From assembly GCA_963738835.1 (NCBI GenBank), contig CAVTYH010000004.1, positions 154,388 to 218,387 of the forward strand: DNA of 64,000 nucleotides. Direction: 5' to 3'. A program made the translations under genes and the position numbers. This DNA comes from CAVTYH01 sp963738835 (GTDB lineage Bacteria > Planctomycetota > Planctomycetia > Pirellulales > JADZDJ01). The notes below the pieces were generated by a model. That model searched no databases. It worked only from the letters and a program-made list of their open reading frames with translations, and was not told the origin of the DNA. Numbering within the stretch: position 1 is the stretch's first letter; each line of letters starts with the position of its first letter. Below are positions 7,574 through 18,862 of the stretch, in pieces.

Positions 7574-10314
7574 TCAAGTATTGGTTGTCGGCATTTCGTG
7601 CATTGTGCTGCGAATTTGCCCATCTCGGCTCAGTGTTTCCGCATCTCCGTGGTGATGTGCCGAGCCGTGCCGTGGCGGGCGCTTCGGTTGCAGCAATTTC
7701 GCGACTAATGCCGTCCAGCCGGTCTGATGGCTGGCACCCAAACCGCGGCCGTTGTCGCCGTGAAAGTATTCGTGGAACCACACGTAATCGCGGAAGTGCG
7801 GATCGGTTTGCAGCTTTTCATACGGCCCGGCAACGGCCCGGCGGCCCGATTCATCGCGCAGAAAGATCGACGTCAGCCGGCGGCTCAATTCATTGGCCAC
7901 TTCCAGAATCGTCAAATATTTGCCGGAGCCGGTCGGATATTCGATCTTGAAATCGTCGCCGTAGTAATGATGAAACTTTTGCAACGATTCGACAAGCAAG
8001 TAGTTTACCGGAAACCAAATTGGCCCTCGCCAATTCGAATTGCCGCCGAACAGGCCGCCTTCCGATTCACCGGGCTCGTAACCCAAGCGGAATTCTTGTC
8101 CGCCGAAGTGCAACACAACTGGATGCTGTTGATGCCATTTCGAAAGCGACCGCACTCCGTAATCGGACAGGAACTGCGTTTCGTCCAGCATTCGCGAGAG
8201 CACCCGTTTCATTCGATGGCCGCGCATCAGCGCCACCAATCGCCGTTCGCCGAGGCCCGGCAGCGTCCATTCGGCCACCAGGTCCGCCAAGTCTTTGCGG
8301 TGTTCGACCAGCCACCGCAGCCGATCGCGAAATTCCGGCACGCGCTCCAGTTCCTCGGGCTCCAAGGTTTCGACAGCGAACAGCGGAATTAAATTCACCA
8401 TCGAGAACGATTTGAGCCGCAGTGCCCGGCCGCCGGGTAGTTCGGCGATCGAGCAATACCACTCGTCGTGATCGTCCCACATGCCGATGCCGCCATCTTC
8501 GGCAGCCCGTGAGCCGACGTGATTCATCGCTTCGGCGATCGCCAAAAAATGCTCGAAGAATTTGCTGGCAATGCTTTCATACGCCGAGTCGTGCTGGGCA
8601 AGTTCCAACGCCATCCGCAGCAGGTTCAAACAGTACATCGCCATCCAACCGGTGCTGTCGGCTTGCGAAAGATGCGCGCCCATCGGCAGCGGAGCGTTGC
8701 GATCGAAAATGGCAATGTTATCTAGCCCCAAAAATCCGCCGTCGAAGACGTTGCGATTCTGGGCATCTTTGCGATTGACCCACCACGTGAAGTTCAGCAG
8801 CAACTTGTGGAACACGCGCTCCAGAAACTTTCGATCGCCGTGGTGACCGTGCCGAGCGCGATCGATTTGATAGACCCGCCAGGCCGCCCACGCATGCACC
8901 GGCGGATTCACATCGCCGAATGCCCATTCGTAGGCCGGCAACTGGCCATTGGGATGCATGAACCATTCGCGGCCCAAGAGCACCAGCTGTTGCTTGGCAA
9001 ATTCGGCATCAATCGTCGCCAGGGCAACGCAGTGAAATGCCAAATCCCAGGCCGCGAACCACGGGAACTCCCAGGTATCGGGCATTGACATGATTTCGCG
9101 ACATTTCAAATGTCGCCAGAGGCTGTTGCGGCCGGTTCGCCGTTCTGGCGGGGGCGGCGGTTGCAGTTCGTCACCCTTGAGCCAGCGGGCTACGTCGTAA
9201 TGAAAAAACTGCTGGCTCCACACCAGGCCGGCCCAGGCCTGCCGCTGCACATTGCGAGCATCAGAGTCGTGCACGCCGTACTGCAAATGACCATAGAATT
9301 CATCGGACTCTTTGCGACGGACAACGAGCGTGGCATCGAAATCGTCGAACGCCGGGCTGAGAGGGCGCTCTGTTAATCGTGTTCGAACCGTTGCCGAACC
9401 GCCGGCGGGAATCGTCAGCACATAATGTGCGGCGGCTTTCGTGCCGGTTCTCTCGGGATTGATTGCCGCGTGATTTCCGTGGATTAGATATTCGTGGAAG
9501 CCGTCTTTGAAGTATCCTGGCGCGTCGGCCATGCCGAACAATCGCCGCGGGTTCGTGTCGTTCTCGCAAAACAGCAGCTCCACATTGCCGTCGATGTACC
9601 AGTGATAATGGCCGAGTTGATAATGCTCTGACGAAATGGTGTTGGCATCGATTGCTGTCAATCCCGGTTTGGCAAACTCCGGCGCCAAGACCAGATGTTG
9701 CGAAACCAAAGTTGCGGCAGGATATGCAATCGAGCTTCGTCCGGCCCGCGATTGATCGCCGTGATTTGCATGAGCACATCACGCGGACTAGCCTTCGCAT
9801 ATTCGACGAAGATGTCAAAATAGCGATCGTCGTTAAATATGCCCGTATCGATCAATTCAAATTCGGGATCGTGCTTCGAGCGGCGGCGATTTTCGTCCAC
9901 CAGCCACGTGTACGGAAACTCGCGCTGCGGATACTTGTACAGCATCTTCAAATACGAATGGGTCGGCAGCGCGTCGAGATACCAGTAGCACTCTTTCACG
10001 TCTTCGCCGTGGTTGCCTTCGCTGTTGTTGAGCCCAAACAGCCGTTCCTTCAAAATGGGGTCGCGTTCGTTCCACAGTGCCAACGCCAGACATAGCTGCC
10101 CGTGGTCGTCGCAAACGCCGGCCAGACCGTCTTCACCCCAGCGATACGCCCGGCTGCGGGCATGATCGTGCGGAAAGTAATCCCAAGCGGTTCCACCGGG
10201 GCTGTAGTCTTCGCGCACGGTGCCCCATTGGCGTTCGCTCAGGTAACCGCCCCATTGGCGCCAGGGTTGCTTCCCGACTGCGGCTTCTTCCAATCGGCGC
10301 TGTTCAGCATTCAT
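7574..10314 (-). CDS. GH63-type (MGH1-like) glucosidase, one frameshift
   Basis: The start is MNAEQRRLEEAAVGKQPW at 10314; an in-frame ATG further upstream at 10377 is less likely. About 910 residues. The N-terminal part has WGGYLSERQWGTVREDYS and LFGLNNSEGNHGEDVKECYW. After an indel near 9705 the catalytic part has RQAWAGLVWSQQFFHYDV, DTWEFPWFAAWDLAFHCVAL, QADSTGWMAMYCLNLLRMAL, NWRGPIWFPVNYLLVESL and HQTGWTALVAKLL. These are signatures of bacterial glucosidases related to processing alpha-glucosidase I. The natural substrate in bacteria is uncertain (glucosylglycerate, mannosylglycerate or alpha-glucans). The pairing with the debranching enzyme downstream favours an alpha-glucan. Confidence 0.87.
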
Positions 10315-10518
10315 TGAAGGAACGGCTCTTGAGGAAAGTGGCTGGGCATGGCCTGCGCAAATGGCCAAGGCGAACATCGCCCCGAAATTCTACCCCATCG
10401 TTTGATCCAATCCGATTCATTCAATTCCCAAAATCACGAGCTTTCGGCGGCAAAACCGTTATGCTCGCCACGGCGCAGGATTGAATTGACCTTGCCGTGC
10501 GTGTAGCCTGAGACGTTA

Positions 10519-11130
10519 ATGGATGCCCTAAACAGTCAATCCGTGCCCGGCGCGTTGCCCATTCTTTGGGAGCAGCATCTGATGGCTGTCGACCGTGTGA
10601 CCCAGCGTATGGAGCGAATCACCGCGGCGCTGAACGCGGCTGCAGTGCCTTACGCGCTTGCTGGTGGTCAGGCAGTGGCCATTTGGGTGGCCACGCGGGA
10701 TCCGGCGGCTGTCCGCACTACCAAGGATGTCGATCTGCTGGTCGCACGCTCCGACCTGCCGCAAATTCGGGCCGCGGCCTTGGCTGCAGGATTTGATTAT
10801 TTCGAAACCATGGGCGTCGGCATGCTGCTAGATCGCAGCGACCCCAATCCACGGCATGCAGTGCATCTGGTGTGGGCAAATGAAATTGTGCGTTCGGGAG
10901 AGCTTCATCCGACTCCGTCGCTTGATGGCCGGCAATTCTTGGAAGCAACTTTGCCGATTGTCTCGCTTCATGATTTGGTGCTGATGAAGTTATCGGCCAA
11001 TCGGGATCAGGATCGAGTTCACTTGCGCGACATGATCGATGTTGGATTGATTGATCGTGGCTTTTTTGGCGACTTGCCGGCTGATCTTCAATCGCTGTTG
11101 GATCATTTGCTGCGCGAGGCGGGCCGCTAA
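10519..11130 (+). CDS. Nucleotidyltransferase-fold protein
   Basis: A 203-residue protein with the minimal nucleotidyltransferase signature: PYALAGGQAVAIWVATRD followed by RTTKDVDLLVARSDLP, giving the GG and DxD motif. The later SLHDLVLMKLSANRDQDRVHLRDM is typical of AbiEii/COG-type stand-alone nucleotidyltransferases. Some relatives are toxins that modify tRNA or nucleotides, others have no known role. No antitoxin partner is recognisable next to it: the ThuA gene starts 51 bases later and the GH63 gene is divergent. A toxin function is therefore not claimed. Confidence 0.75.
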   Translation: MDALNSQSVPGALPILWEQHLMAVDRVTQRMERITAALNAAAVPYALAGGQAVAIWVATRDPAAVRTTKDVDLLVARSDLPQIRAAALAAGFDYFETMGVGMLLDRSDPNPRHAVHLVWANEIVRSGELHPTPSLDGRQFLEATLPIVSLHDLVLMKLSANRDQDRVHLRDMIDVGLIDRGFFGDLPADLQSLLDHLLREAGR

Positions 11131-11181
11131 TCGTTGTACACTTGATTTCAATTTCCGATTACCTTCGCGGAGTTCCAGGCG

Positions 11182-12207
11182 ATGATACGAACGAACAATC
11201 GATTAGTTGTTATAACGGCCGGCGTAATGCTGGCAATTCTTCAAATGGCGTCATTGAATTTAACCGCCACTGCGGCCGACGGCACTGCAAGCGACCCCGC
11301 CGCGAAGAAAAAAATCTTGTTCATCGCCGGCAAACCGAGTCATGGTTACGCCCAGCACGAACATAACGCCGGTTGCCTGCTGCTAGCGAAGTGTTTGAAC
11401 GAAAGCGGGCTGCCCCTTGAAGCGGTCGTCACCAAGAACGGCTGGCCGACGGATCCCAAAATCTTCGATGGTGTCTCGGCCGTGGTTATGTATTGCGACG
11501 GCGGAGATGGCCACATGGTGAATGACCATCTCGATCAGCTTGATCAACTGGCCAACAAGGGCATCGGCATCGGCGCAATTCACTACGGTGTGGAAGTGCC
11601 CAAGGGACGCGCGGGGAATTACTTTCTCGATTGGCTGGGCGGTTATTTCGAAACCGATTGGTCGGTGAATCCAACTTGGGTAGCCGATTTCAAACAACTG
11701 CCAACGCATCCCGTGACCCGCGGCGTGAAGCCGTTTTCGATTCGCGACGAGTGGTACTTCCACATCCGGTTCCCGGAAAACATGAACCGTGTCACGCCCA
11801 TCCTTACCGCTGTTGCGCCGCCAAGCACCATGAGCCGGCCCGATGGTCCGCACGAAGGCAACCCGGCCGTACGCCAGGAAGTGGCCGCTGGCACACCGCA
11901 GCATATGGCCTGGGTGACCGAGCGCCCCGATGGCGGCCGCGGCTTCGGCTTCACCGGCGGGCATTACCATTTCAACTGGGGGAACAATCAGGTTCGCAAA
12001 CTCGTGCTCAACATGATTGCCTGGATCGCGAAGATTGAGGTCCCCGCCGACGGCGTCAATTCGAGAACGCCAACGGTCGACGACTTGCTGGAAAATCAAG
12101 ATTTAGGCGCCAACCCGGGCAAGACGCCTCCGAAGAACTTCGACAAAGCAGCGATCCAAAAAGATCTCGACCATTGGAACAACGCTGCCAAATCCGAAGC
12201 ACCGTGA
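11182..12207 (+). CDS. Secreted ThuA domain protein
   Basis: Starts at 11182 behind GGAGTTCCAGGCG. An N-terminal signal peptide (hydrophobic VVITAGVMLAILQMASLNL, cut after ATAA) is followed by a class I glutamine amidotransferase-like ThuA fold: KKKILFIAGKPSHGYAQHEH, VVMYCDGGDGHMVNDH, GIGIGAIHYGVEVP, and RGFGFTGGHYHFNWGNNQVR near the end. ThuA-like proteins are greatly expanded in Planctomycetes and are linked to sugar degradation, but the reaction of this type is unknown. The 341-residue length is normal. Confidence 0.87.
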   Translation: MIRTNNRLVVITAGVMLAILQMASLNLTATAADGTASDPAAKKKILFIAGKPSHGYAQHEHNAGCLLLAKCLNESGLPLEAVVTKNGWPTDPKIFDGVSAVVMYCDGGDGHMVNDHLDQLDQLANKGIGIGAIHYGVEVPKGRAGNYFLDWLGGYFETDWSVNPTWVADFKQLPTHPVTRGVKPFSIRDEWYFHIRFPENMNRVTPILTAVAPPSTMSRPDGPHEGNPAVRQEVAAGTPQHMAWVTERPDGGRGFGFTGGHYHFNWGNNQVRKLVLNMIAWIAKIEVPADGVNSRTPTVDDLLENQDLGANPGKTPPKNFDKAAIQKDLDHWNNAAKSEAP

Positions 12208-12293
12208 ACCGTAGCCGCCAGCGCTACCCGCTTAACTAGCCGTGCGCAGCCGTTTGAAACAGCCGGTCCGCGGCATCATCGCTGCGCAAAAAA

Positions 12294-12363
12294 AGCGAGC
12301 AGAACACCTCACTTAGCTCAGTCAGGCGGAGCCGAGCCAAGAGTCATCAGCGTTCTGCTCGCT
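12294..12363. repeat. 12-bp perfect inverted repeat between convergent genes
   Basis: AGCGAGCAGAAC (12294-12305) pairs with GTTCTGCTCGCT (12352-12363) around a 46-base loop that contains further small complementary stretches. It lies between the convergent thuA and amtB genes. It could end transcription, though no T run follows. Confidence 0.55.
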
Positions 12364-12451
12364 GGGCAATCCGATTAGTTTTCAAAAACAGTTCCCGCGC
12401 CGTTTACAAACTCTTGCCACCAGATGCCGGCGGCGGAATCATCGAGCGACG

Positions 12452-14017
12452 CTAGACCGTTCCTTCGGCGAACAACTGGAATCCGTGATATGCCTCATTA
12501 CCATGCTCGCCAAAGTCGAGGCCCTCGGCCTCTTCCTCAGGGCTGACTCGCAGACCAATTGTGTGCTTCAGCAAATAGAAACACGCCAATCCTGTCGCCA
12601 ACCCCCAAACTAGTACGGCGCCGACCCCAACGGCCTGGGCCACGAATTGGTCGGTGCCGCCCCCAAAGAACAAACCCATTTTTGGCGCTGCGTCTCCTCC
12701 GGCCCCGCCAGTTGATGCAAACAGCCCCAGCGAGAGTGTGCCCCACGCTCCGCATACGCCGTGGACCGAAATGGCGCCGACCGGATCGTCAATCTTCAGG
12801 ATGCGTTCAATTCCCACGACGGAAAGCACAACCAGCACTCCGGCGAGGCCACCAATCAGCATTGCGCTGGGGACCGAAACCCAGGCGCACGGGGCAGTAA
12901 TTGCCACGAGCCCTGCCAACACTCCATTCAGCGCCATGGTCGCTTCCCATTTGCCAAACAGTAGCTTGGCGGTCAAAAGCGCAGTAAGCGCGCCCACCGC
13001 CGCGGCCGTGTTGGTGGTTACCGTGATATGTGCAATTGCGGATGGATCTCCAGCACCCATGGTGCTGCCCGGATTAAATCCGAACCACCCCAGCCACAGA
13101 ATGAACACGCCCAGTGTCACCAACACCAGGTTGTGGCCCGGAATCGCCCGCGGAGTTCCATCGGGAGCAAATTTACCCAAGCGCGGCCCTAACACGAACG
13201 CCCCCGCCAACGAGAGCCAGCCTCCCAAGCTGTGCACCACGGTGGAGCCGGCAAAATCGAAGAATCCCCAGTTCGATGCCAACCAGCCGCCGCCCCAAAT
13301 CCAGTGACCTGAAATCGGATAGATGAATGCCGAAATGATGACGCTGTATGCCATGTACGAAACAAACCTGGTGCGTTCGGCCATCGCACCAGAGACAATT
13401 GTCGCTGCCGTGGCGGCAAACACCAGTTGGAAGAAGAATTTGCTCTCCAGCGGCACAGGCGTCCAGGAAATCGGATCGAAATTGGTGGCTCCTTCTTTCG
13501 TGGTGCCATCGGCGTTGACAACCTTCGCTGGTTCTTCATGGAGCAAGAAACCGCTGTCACCGACAAAGCCGTTGCCGATGCTGAACATCAGCCCGAAGCC
13601 CAACACCCAGTAGGCGATGCTGCCGAAACAGTAATCGAGCAAGTTCTTCATGCAAATGTTTACAGCATTCTTGGCGCGCGTAAGGCCGGTTTCGACGAGC
13701 GCAAAACCGGCTTGCATCCACATCACCAGAAACGCGGTAATCATGGTCCACACCGTGTCCAGCGCTACCGCCTTGGCACTGACTGTCTCGTTCAGCTTTT
13801 CCAGTGTCAGCGGTTCGGGGACCGAAGTGGCCGGGGCCTCGGTGTTGGTCGGTGCCGACGGTGCCGCTGCCGCACCGGCTTCAAGGGCGGCATTCGTCGT
13901 TGCCGTTCCTGGTTCTTCGGCCATCAGTCCATGGCCTAGTACTCCAATACCAATGGCGATCGCACACACGAGCAGTCGAAAAAACAATCGAATGCCCACT
14001 TTTCCAAAACTCTTCAT
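12452..14017 (-). CDS. amtB: Ammonium transporter AmtB
   Basis: 521 residues with an N-terminal signal-like segment and an Ala/Pro/Thr-rich stretch to about residue 80, then eleven membrane helices. Diagnostic motifs include MWMQAGFALVETGLTRAKN, FDFAGSTVVHSLGGW (the Amt signature region), LGWFGFNPGS and ISVHGVCGAWGTLSLGLF, which carries a pore His. Amt proteins conduct ammonium across the inner membrane and are usually regulated by a PII protein encoded beside them. No glnB/glnK gene is visible on either side here. The long periplasmic-type N-terminus before the first core helix is somewhat unusual. Confidence 0.95.
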   Translation of the reverse strand: MKSFGKVGIRLFFRLLVCAIAIGIGVLGHGLMAEEPGTATTNAALEAGAAAAPSAPTNTEAPATSVPEPLTLEKLNETVSAKAVALDTVWTMITAFLVMWMQAGFALVETGLTRAKNAVNICMKNLLDYCFGSIAYWVLGFGLMFSIGNGFVGDSGFLLHEEPAKVVNADGTTKEGATNFDPISWTPVPLESKFFFQLVFAATAATIVSGAMAERTRFVSYMAYSVIISAFIYPISGHWIWGGGWLASNWGFFDFAGSTVVHSLGGWLSLAGAFVLGPRLGKFAPDGTPRAIPGHNLVLVTLGVFILWLGWFGFNPGSTMGAGDPSAIAHITVTTNTAAAVGALTALLTAKLLFGKWEATMALNGVLAGLVAITAPCAWVSVPSAMLIGGLAGVLVVLSVVGIERILKIDDPVGAISVHGVCGAWGTLSLGLFASTGGAGGDAAPKMGLFFGGGTDQFVAQAVGVGAVLVWGLATGLACFYLLKHTIGLRVSPEEEAEGLDFGEHGNEAYHGFQLFAEGTV

Positions 14018-14583
14018 CGCAGCACCACCTTCTTCAAAAAGAACGGAAATCCGCCTGCGGTCGGTGCGCTCGCACCGCCTGCCGCGAGGGACATCAATGG
14101 GAAGCGCGCCTGCCGAAGCGCAAGGTACGGCTCAGCGCAAACGAAATCTGCGCAGCAGCCATTCCCTTAGCCGATCGGGACGCAACATCAGGATGCACTT
14201 CAAGGCGGACGAGAGCCGCGGCCCAACGGAAGTTAAGCGCAGACGGTCACCGACACACCTGGAGCACTAAGAACCGAAGTGCAGCAATTAAGCTGGTCGC
14301 GGTTCAATCGGATGATGGAGTCACCGGACTCCACCGCTATTGCTCACGTAGAGAATTAAAAACAGGCCGTGTTCCGAAATCGGATTGACGTTTGGAACCT
14401 GGCTCATGATCGTGGCAACCTAGCAAAAGACGATAAGCGATATACTTTCGAGCGGTGCAGAGAGGAGCAATCAGCGTGCCATCAGCAAAAAAAAGCGGCC
14501 ACGAAAAGACTCTGCCCCCTCACAAATCGGCCGGAAATCTGCTGCTTACGTCGTCAATAAAAAATTTACTGCCAGGCACAAGA
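14018..14583. other. 566 bp without a recognisable gene
   Basis: This holds the upstream region of amtB and the downstream side of the hydroxylase gene. No frame shows a conserved protein and no clear RNA gene or repeat was recognised. Confidence 0.5.
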
Positions 14584-15426
14584 TTACGTTTGCAGATCTC
14601 GCAATGGCCGCGACATGTCTAGCCCCTTGGCAGTCAATGTTTGTTGCTTGAGCAAACCAGCGGTCGTCTGCTCAAATCGCTGCGCGTATTCCGGATGGTT
14701 CGTACCCATCAGGCGGTCCCAGACATTGAAATACAGGCTGAAGTTGCCAACGAACTTTTCGTGGTGCAAGCCATGGTGAGTCGGCGAATTCAAAAACATT
14801 CCCAGCGGACTGGTCAAAAACCAGCGGGGGTAAATTTCGTAGCCGCAGTGCCCAAACACGTTGAACGAAATTTGCCAGATCATGAAAATTGCAAACGCCG
14901 TGGGGTGTACCGGCAGCGTGAAGATAATGAACGGCCCTATTCCCGCCTGCACCGCGGCCTCCAACGTGCTGAACGAATAGGCCGCCCATGGCGTAGGATC
15001 GGTTGACAAGTGATGTGCGCGGTGGAACATGCGGTACAGCCTGCGATGATGCATCAGCCGATGCGTCCAATAAAAATAGGCGTCGTGCATCACGACCATG
15101 ACGCCAATGCTGACGACGAACCACAGCCAACCGCGTTGTTCGATGTGCGGATAAATGCGCGTCCAGCCGGAAATTGCCGCGTACACTACGAGCGCCGTCA
15201 CGAGTCCAAACACGGCAATGCTGCGCAGCGAATAGAGAATTTCCCGGCTGATCTGTCGCCTGCCAGGGTCGCGCCGCGAAATCTTACGATTAACCATCGC
15301 TCGTCGCAGCAGGATGTAAAAGAGCAACCACAGCGCGAATGCCAACGACCCATACCAAATGGCATAGCCAATAGCCGTCTGTTGCGCGGCCTGGAATGAC
15401 CAAGCGAGTTTCTGAAGCACAGACAT
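14584..15426 (-). CDS. Sterol desaturase/fatty acid hydroxylase family protein
   Basis: Start chosen at MSVLQKLAWS (15426), because the longer frame to 15531 lacks family features. 280 residues with about five membrane segments and the three His clusters of the di-iron hydroxylase superfamily: HDAYFYWTHRLMHH, then MFHRAHHLS, and THHGLHHEKF. The enzyme uses oxygen to hydroxylate or desaturate a lipid; substrate classes include sterols, carotenoids and fatty acids, and nothing here tells which. The esterase gene upstream is on the same strand about 110 bases away. Confidence 0.88.
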   Translation of the reverse strand: MSVLQKLAWSFQAAQQTAIGYAIWYGSLAFALWLLFYILLRRAMVNRKISRRDPGRRQISREILYSLRSIAVFGLVTALVVYAAISGWTRIYPHIEQRGWLWFVVSIGVMVVMHDAYFYWTHRLMHHRRLYRMFHRAHHLSTDPTPWAAYSFSTLEAAVQAGIGPFIIFTLPVHPTAFAIFMIWQISFNVFGHCGYEIYPRWFLTSPLGMFLNSPTHHGLHHEKFVGNFSLYFNVWDRLMGTNHPEYAQRFEQTTAGLLKQQTLTAKGLDMSRPLRDLQT

Positions 15427-15535
15427 AGGAACGGAGTCCGCACGATGGAGGATGCTGACGCGACAGCCACTCCGGTTTGCAGGTCGACAACTTCTGGAAA
15501 CGGGCCCTAACTGTTCCGTGTCCGGCCGCAAATCC

Positions 15536-16470
15536 TCACTGAAAAATCTTCTGCGAAAACCAGTACAAATCGTTCTTCCAAACCGGCCACTCGTGTTTGC
15601 CGGAATCGACGTGCCAGATGTGCGGCACGTTCTTGTCCGTGAGATAGGCGTGAACTCGCTGGCTGATGTTAATCAGCCCGTCTTGGTCGCCGCACGACAC
15701 CCAGAGCAGTTTCAGTTTTTGACGGGCTTGCTCCGGATCGGGAACCAACTGATCGGCCGGTTTGGTGTTGGGCGCGGATGAAAAACCGCCCACCCAAGCA
15801 AAGGTGTCAAGATTGCCCAAGCCAAAATTCAATGACTGACCACCACCCATCGAGAGGCCGGCCAACGCGCGGTCTTCGCGATCGGTCCTCACCGGGTAAT
15901 GCGATTCCACAAACGGAATCACGTCTTTGAGCAGGTCTTGCTCGAACTTTGCGAAGGCTGGGGCGGTGCGATAGACATCCCCCTCAGCCCGATCATTCGG
16001 CTGCGCCGGCCATTGGGCAGCACGACAATCATCGGCGCAATTTTCTTGTTCGCATACAGATTATCTAGAATGACCTCCGGGTGGCCGTGTTTATGCCACT
16101 CCTCTTCATCGCCACCGATGCCGTGCAGCAAATAGAGCACAGGATATTTCGATTCGGCGGAGTACCCGGGCGGAGTGTAAACGAGCATCTTGCGTTTGTT
16201 GCCGACGGACTTGGAATCGTACTCGACCGTCTCGACTTTGCCGTGCGGAATGTCTTCCCGAAGCTTGTCGAAACCTTCCGGCGCGGCAGGGAACGCCGGC
16301 TTGTCGTTAGGTCCCAACACAATCTGTCGCTGAGGCCTTGCCGGTCGCGGCTGAGGCGCCGGCTTTGACGGCTCAGCCGCCTTTTGCTCCTGGGCCGGCT
16401 GCGGCTCTTGCGCCCGCCCGACGACGGTGACCAGGAGCAGGCTGATTGCGATTGCAATGAACGTCTTCAT
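15536..16470 (-). CDS. Secreted esterase (esterase D/Fes-like alpha/beta hydrolase), frameshifted
   Basis: Begins with a signal peptide (FIAIAISLLLVTVVGRA) and a Pro/Gln-rich linker. The hydrolase domain has VYTPPGYSAESKYPVLYLLHG and GGDEEEWHKHGH, then after an indel near 15970-16010 it resumes as VIPFVESHYPVRTDREDRALAG. The nucleophile is in GLSMGGGQSLNFG; the likely acid and base are in LLWVSCGDQDGL and SGKHEWPVW. The fold and secretion match planctomycetal feruloyl/acetyl-xylan-esterase-like enzymes, so it probably removes ester groups from polysaccharides; the substrate is inferred. About 310 residues in total. Confidence 0.85.
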
Positions 16471-16784
16471 GGCTAAACCTCCGTAGTTCCTGCAATATAG
16501 CGAAGTCAGGGTAAGCTACAAGCAATTCGATCTCTGAAGCGCGTTTCACGCTTGCATGCCAGGCGAAATCGATGAGTCGTTTTCGACCGAGACGATTGGA
16601 CGAAGTTCTGAGCATGACAATAACTGACTAGAAACTTAAACTATGGACCATCTCATAAAATTTTAACGCCCAATTTTTCTCCGCGGCGGCACAAATCGGG
16701 TACACAAGCCTCCCAAAGCCGGTATGATACGGTGTTTGGGTTTTAACTTTCCCATTCCTAGTTTCGCTGGCGAGGGCCACTGCG
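16471..16784. other. Divergent intergenic region
   Basis: 314 bases between the esterase (minus) and speA (plus). It must hold both promoters, but no motif stands out. Confidence 0.4.
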
Positions 16785-18707
16785 TTGAAACTCGATCTGG
16801 ATTTGGAGCGCTGGTCGGTCGCCGATGCGGCCGAACTGTACGAAGTGGCTCGTTGGGGCAACGGATACTTTTCGGTCAGCGACGAAGGACACGTCTGTGT
16901 CCACCCGACGAAAAATCCCGACCGTTTGATCGATCTGAAACAGCTCGTCGATCGGCTGCAACTGCGCGGCATCGACCTGCCGATTCTGATCCGCTTCGCC
17001 GACATTTTGAAGCATCGGCTGGGCGAGCTGCACGGCGCGTTCACGGCGGCCATGACCGAGCAGAAGTATCAGGGCGAATACTGCTGCGTCTATCCGATCA
17101 AGGTGAATCAGCAGCGCCAGGTTGTAGAAGAGGTTTTGGAGTTCGGCCGGCCGTACCGCTTTGGCTTGGAAGCCGGCAGCAAGCCGGAGCTGTTGGCCGT
17201 GGTGGCGATGGCCTCGAACGACACGCCGATTATCTGCAACGGCTTCAAAGACGCCGAGTTTATCGAGACGGCTATGCTGGCACATAAGATTGGTCGCAAC
17301 ATCATCCCGGTGGTGGAAAAATATACCGAGCTGGGATTGATCTTGGAATACGCAGAGAAAATCGGCGTGCGTCCGAAAATCGGCATGCGCGTGAAGCTGG
17401 CAGCTCGCGGTTCGGGCCGGTGGCAATCGTCGGGTGGTTACCGATCAAAGTTCGGACTGACGGTCACTGAAATTCTCAAGGGTCTGGAAGAACTGAAAGC
17501 CCGCGGGATGCAAGATTGTTTCAAGCTGCTGCATTTCCATCAGGGGAGCCAGATCACCAACATCCGTCATATCAAAGCGGTGCTGAACGAGGCGGCCCAT
17601 GTGTTCACCGAATTGGCGAGCCGTGGCGCCGGGCTGGAATACCTTGATGTCGGCGGTGGTTTGGGAATCGACTACGACGGCTCACAAACCAATTTCGAAT
17701 CGAGCGTCAATTACAGCCTGCAAGAATACGCCAACGACGTGGTGTACCACATCCAGCGGGCTTGTGACGACGCCGGTGTCAAACATCCGACCATCATTTC
17801 AGAAAGCGGCCGGGCGGTTGTGGCGTATCACAGCATGTTGGTTTTCGGCGTGCTAGGAGTTTCAGAACAAGGTCAAAATGGTATTCCGCCGCAAATTCCC
17901 GCGGAAGCCGAACAACCACTGATCGATTTGATGGAGACGTACCAAAACCTGGGCGTGCGAAACATTTTGGAAAGTTGGCACGATGCCCAGCAATCGCTCG
18001 ACAACGCCATGACGCTATTTTCAAACGGCTACTTGCCGCTCGATCAGCGCAGCACGGTGGAGAATTTGTACTGGGCGATCTGCCACAAGATTCAGAAGCT
18101 CGCCCAGCAGATGGAATTTGTGCCGGAAGAATTGCAAGGCCTCGACTCGCTGCTCTCTGACACGTACTTCTGCAACTTCTCGCTGTTCCAATCGATTCCC
18201 GACAGTTGGGCCATCAAGCAGTTGTTCCCGCTCATGCCAATTCACCGGTTGTGCGAACGACCAACACGGTTTGCAGTGCTGGGAGATATTACATGCGACA
18301 GTGATGGCAAAGTCGATCAGTTCATCGACCGCCGCGATGTCAAAGCGCACCTTGCCGCTGCATCAGTATGAGGGCAAGCCGTACTATCTTGGCGCCTTCT
18401 TGATCGGCGCTATCAAGAAATCCTCGGCGATTTGCACAATCTGTTCGGCGACACCAACGCTGTACACGTGGCGATGGACGATTCGGGCGAAGTGATTTTG
18501 CAGGCTGTCATCAAAGGCGATACGGTTCGCGAAGTGCTCGATTACGTAGAATTCGAGCCTGACAGCCTCGTGCGTCAATTGCGCGATGCCACGGAAGCCG
18601 CGGTGCGCGAGGGGCGCATTGGTTACGAGCAGGCCGGCCGGTTCCTCAAGTTTTACGAGGAAGGACTGCACGGCTATACCTATCTGGAAGAACCGGACGA
18701 GCGATAA
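16785..18707 (+). CDS. speA: Biosynthetic arginine decarboxylase, two frameshifts near the 3' end
   Basis: Begins at a TTG (16785) behind GGCGAGGG; the first residues MKLDLDLERWSVADAAELYE align with the usual start. The PLP lysine lies in CCVYPIKVNQQRQVVEEV, with LLHFHQGSQITNI and YLDVGGGLGIDYDGS from the alanine-racemase-like barrel, and SESGRAVVAYHS. After residue about 520 an extra A (18313-18330) and a missing base near 18410 split the C-terminus, which continues as LPLHQYEGKPYYLGAFLIGA and YQEILGDLHNLFGDTNAVH. The enzyme converts arginine to agmatine for polyamine synthesis. Total length of about 640 residues is normal. Confidence 0.93.
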
Positions 18708-18862
18708 AAACGAGCGACCGTGCTAGCACGGCTGTGCGGCCGCGGTTCAACTATTTTCTGGGAAACACCTGCTAATCGCTCTAGGGTGTTGCCACCGCTG
18801 CCGATAGAATCCCGCAGTTTCTGTTCGGGAACTCCTACTGGCAATCTATCCGAGGCTGCCCA

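Noticed and set aside
10519..11130. AbiEii toxin of a toxin-antitoxin pair
   Set aside because: The fold fits a nucleotidyltransferase but no antitoxin or defence neighbour is present.
12294..12363. A tRNA-like TAGCTCAGTCAGG stretch in the loop of the inverted repeat
   Set aside because: The acceptor, anticodon and T arms do not follow; only the D-arm-like string is present.
14018..14583. PII (glnB/glnK) gene expected beside amtB
   Set aside because: No frame on either strand shows PII motifs; it must lie elsewhere or be absent from this locus.
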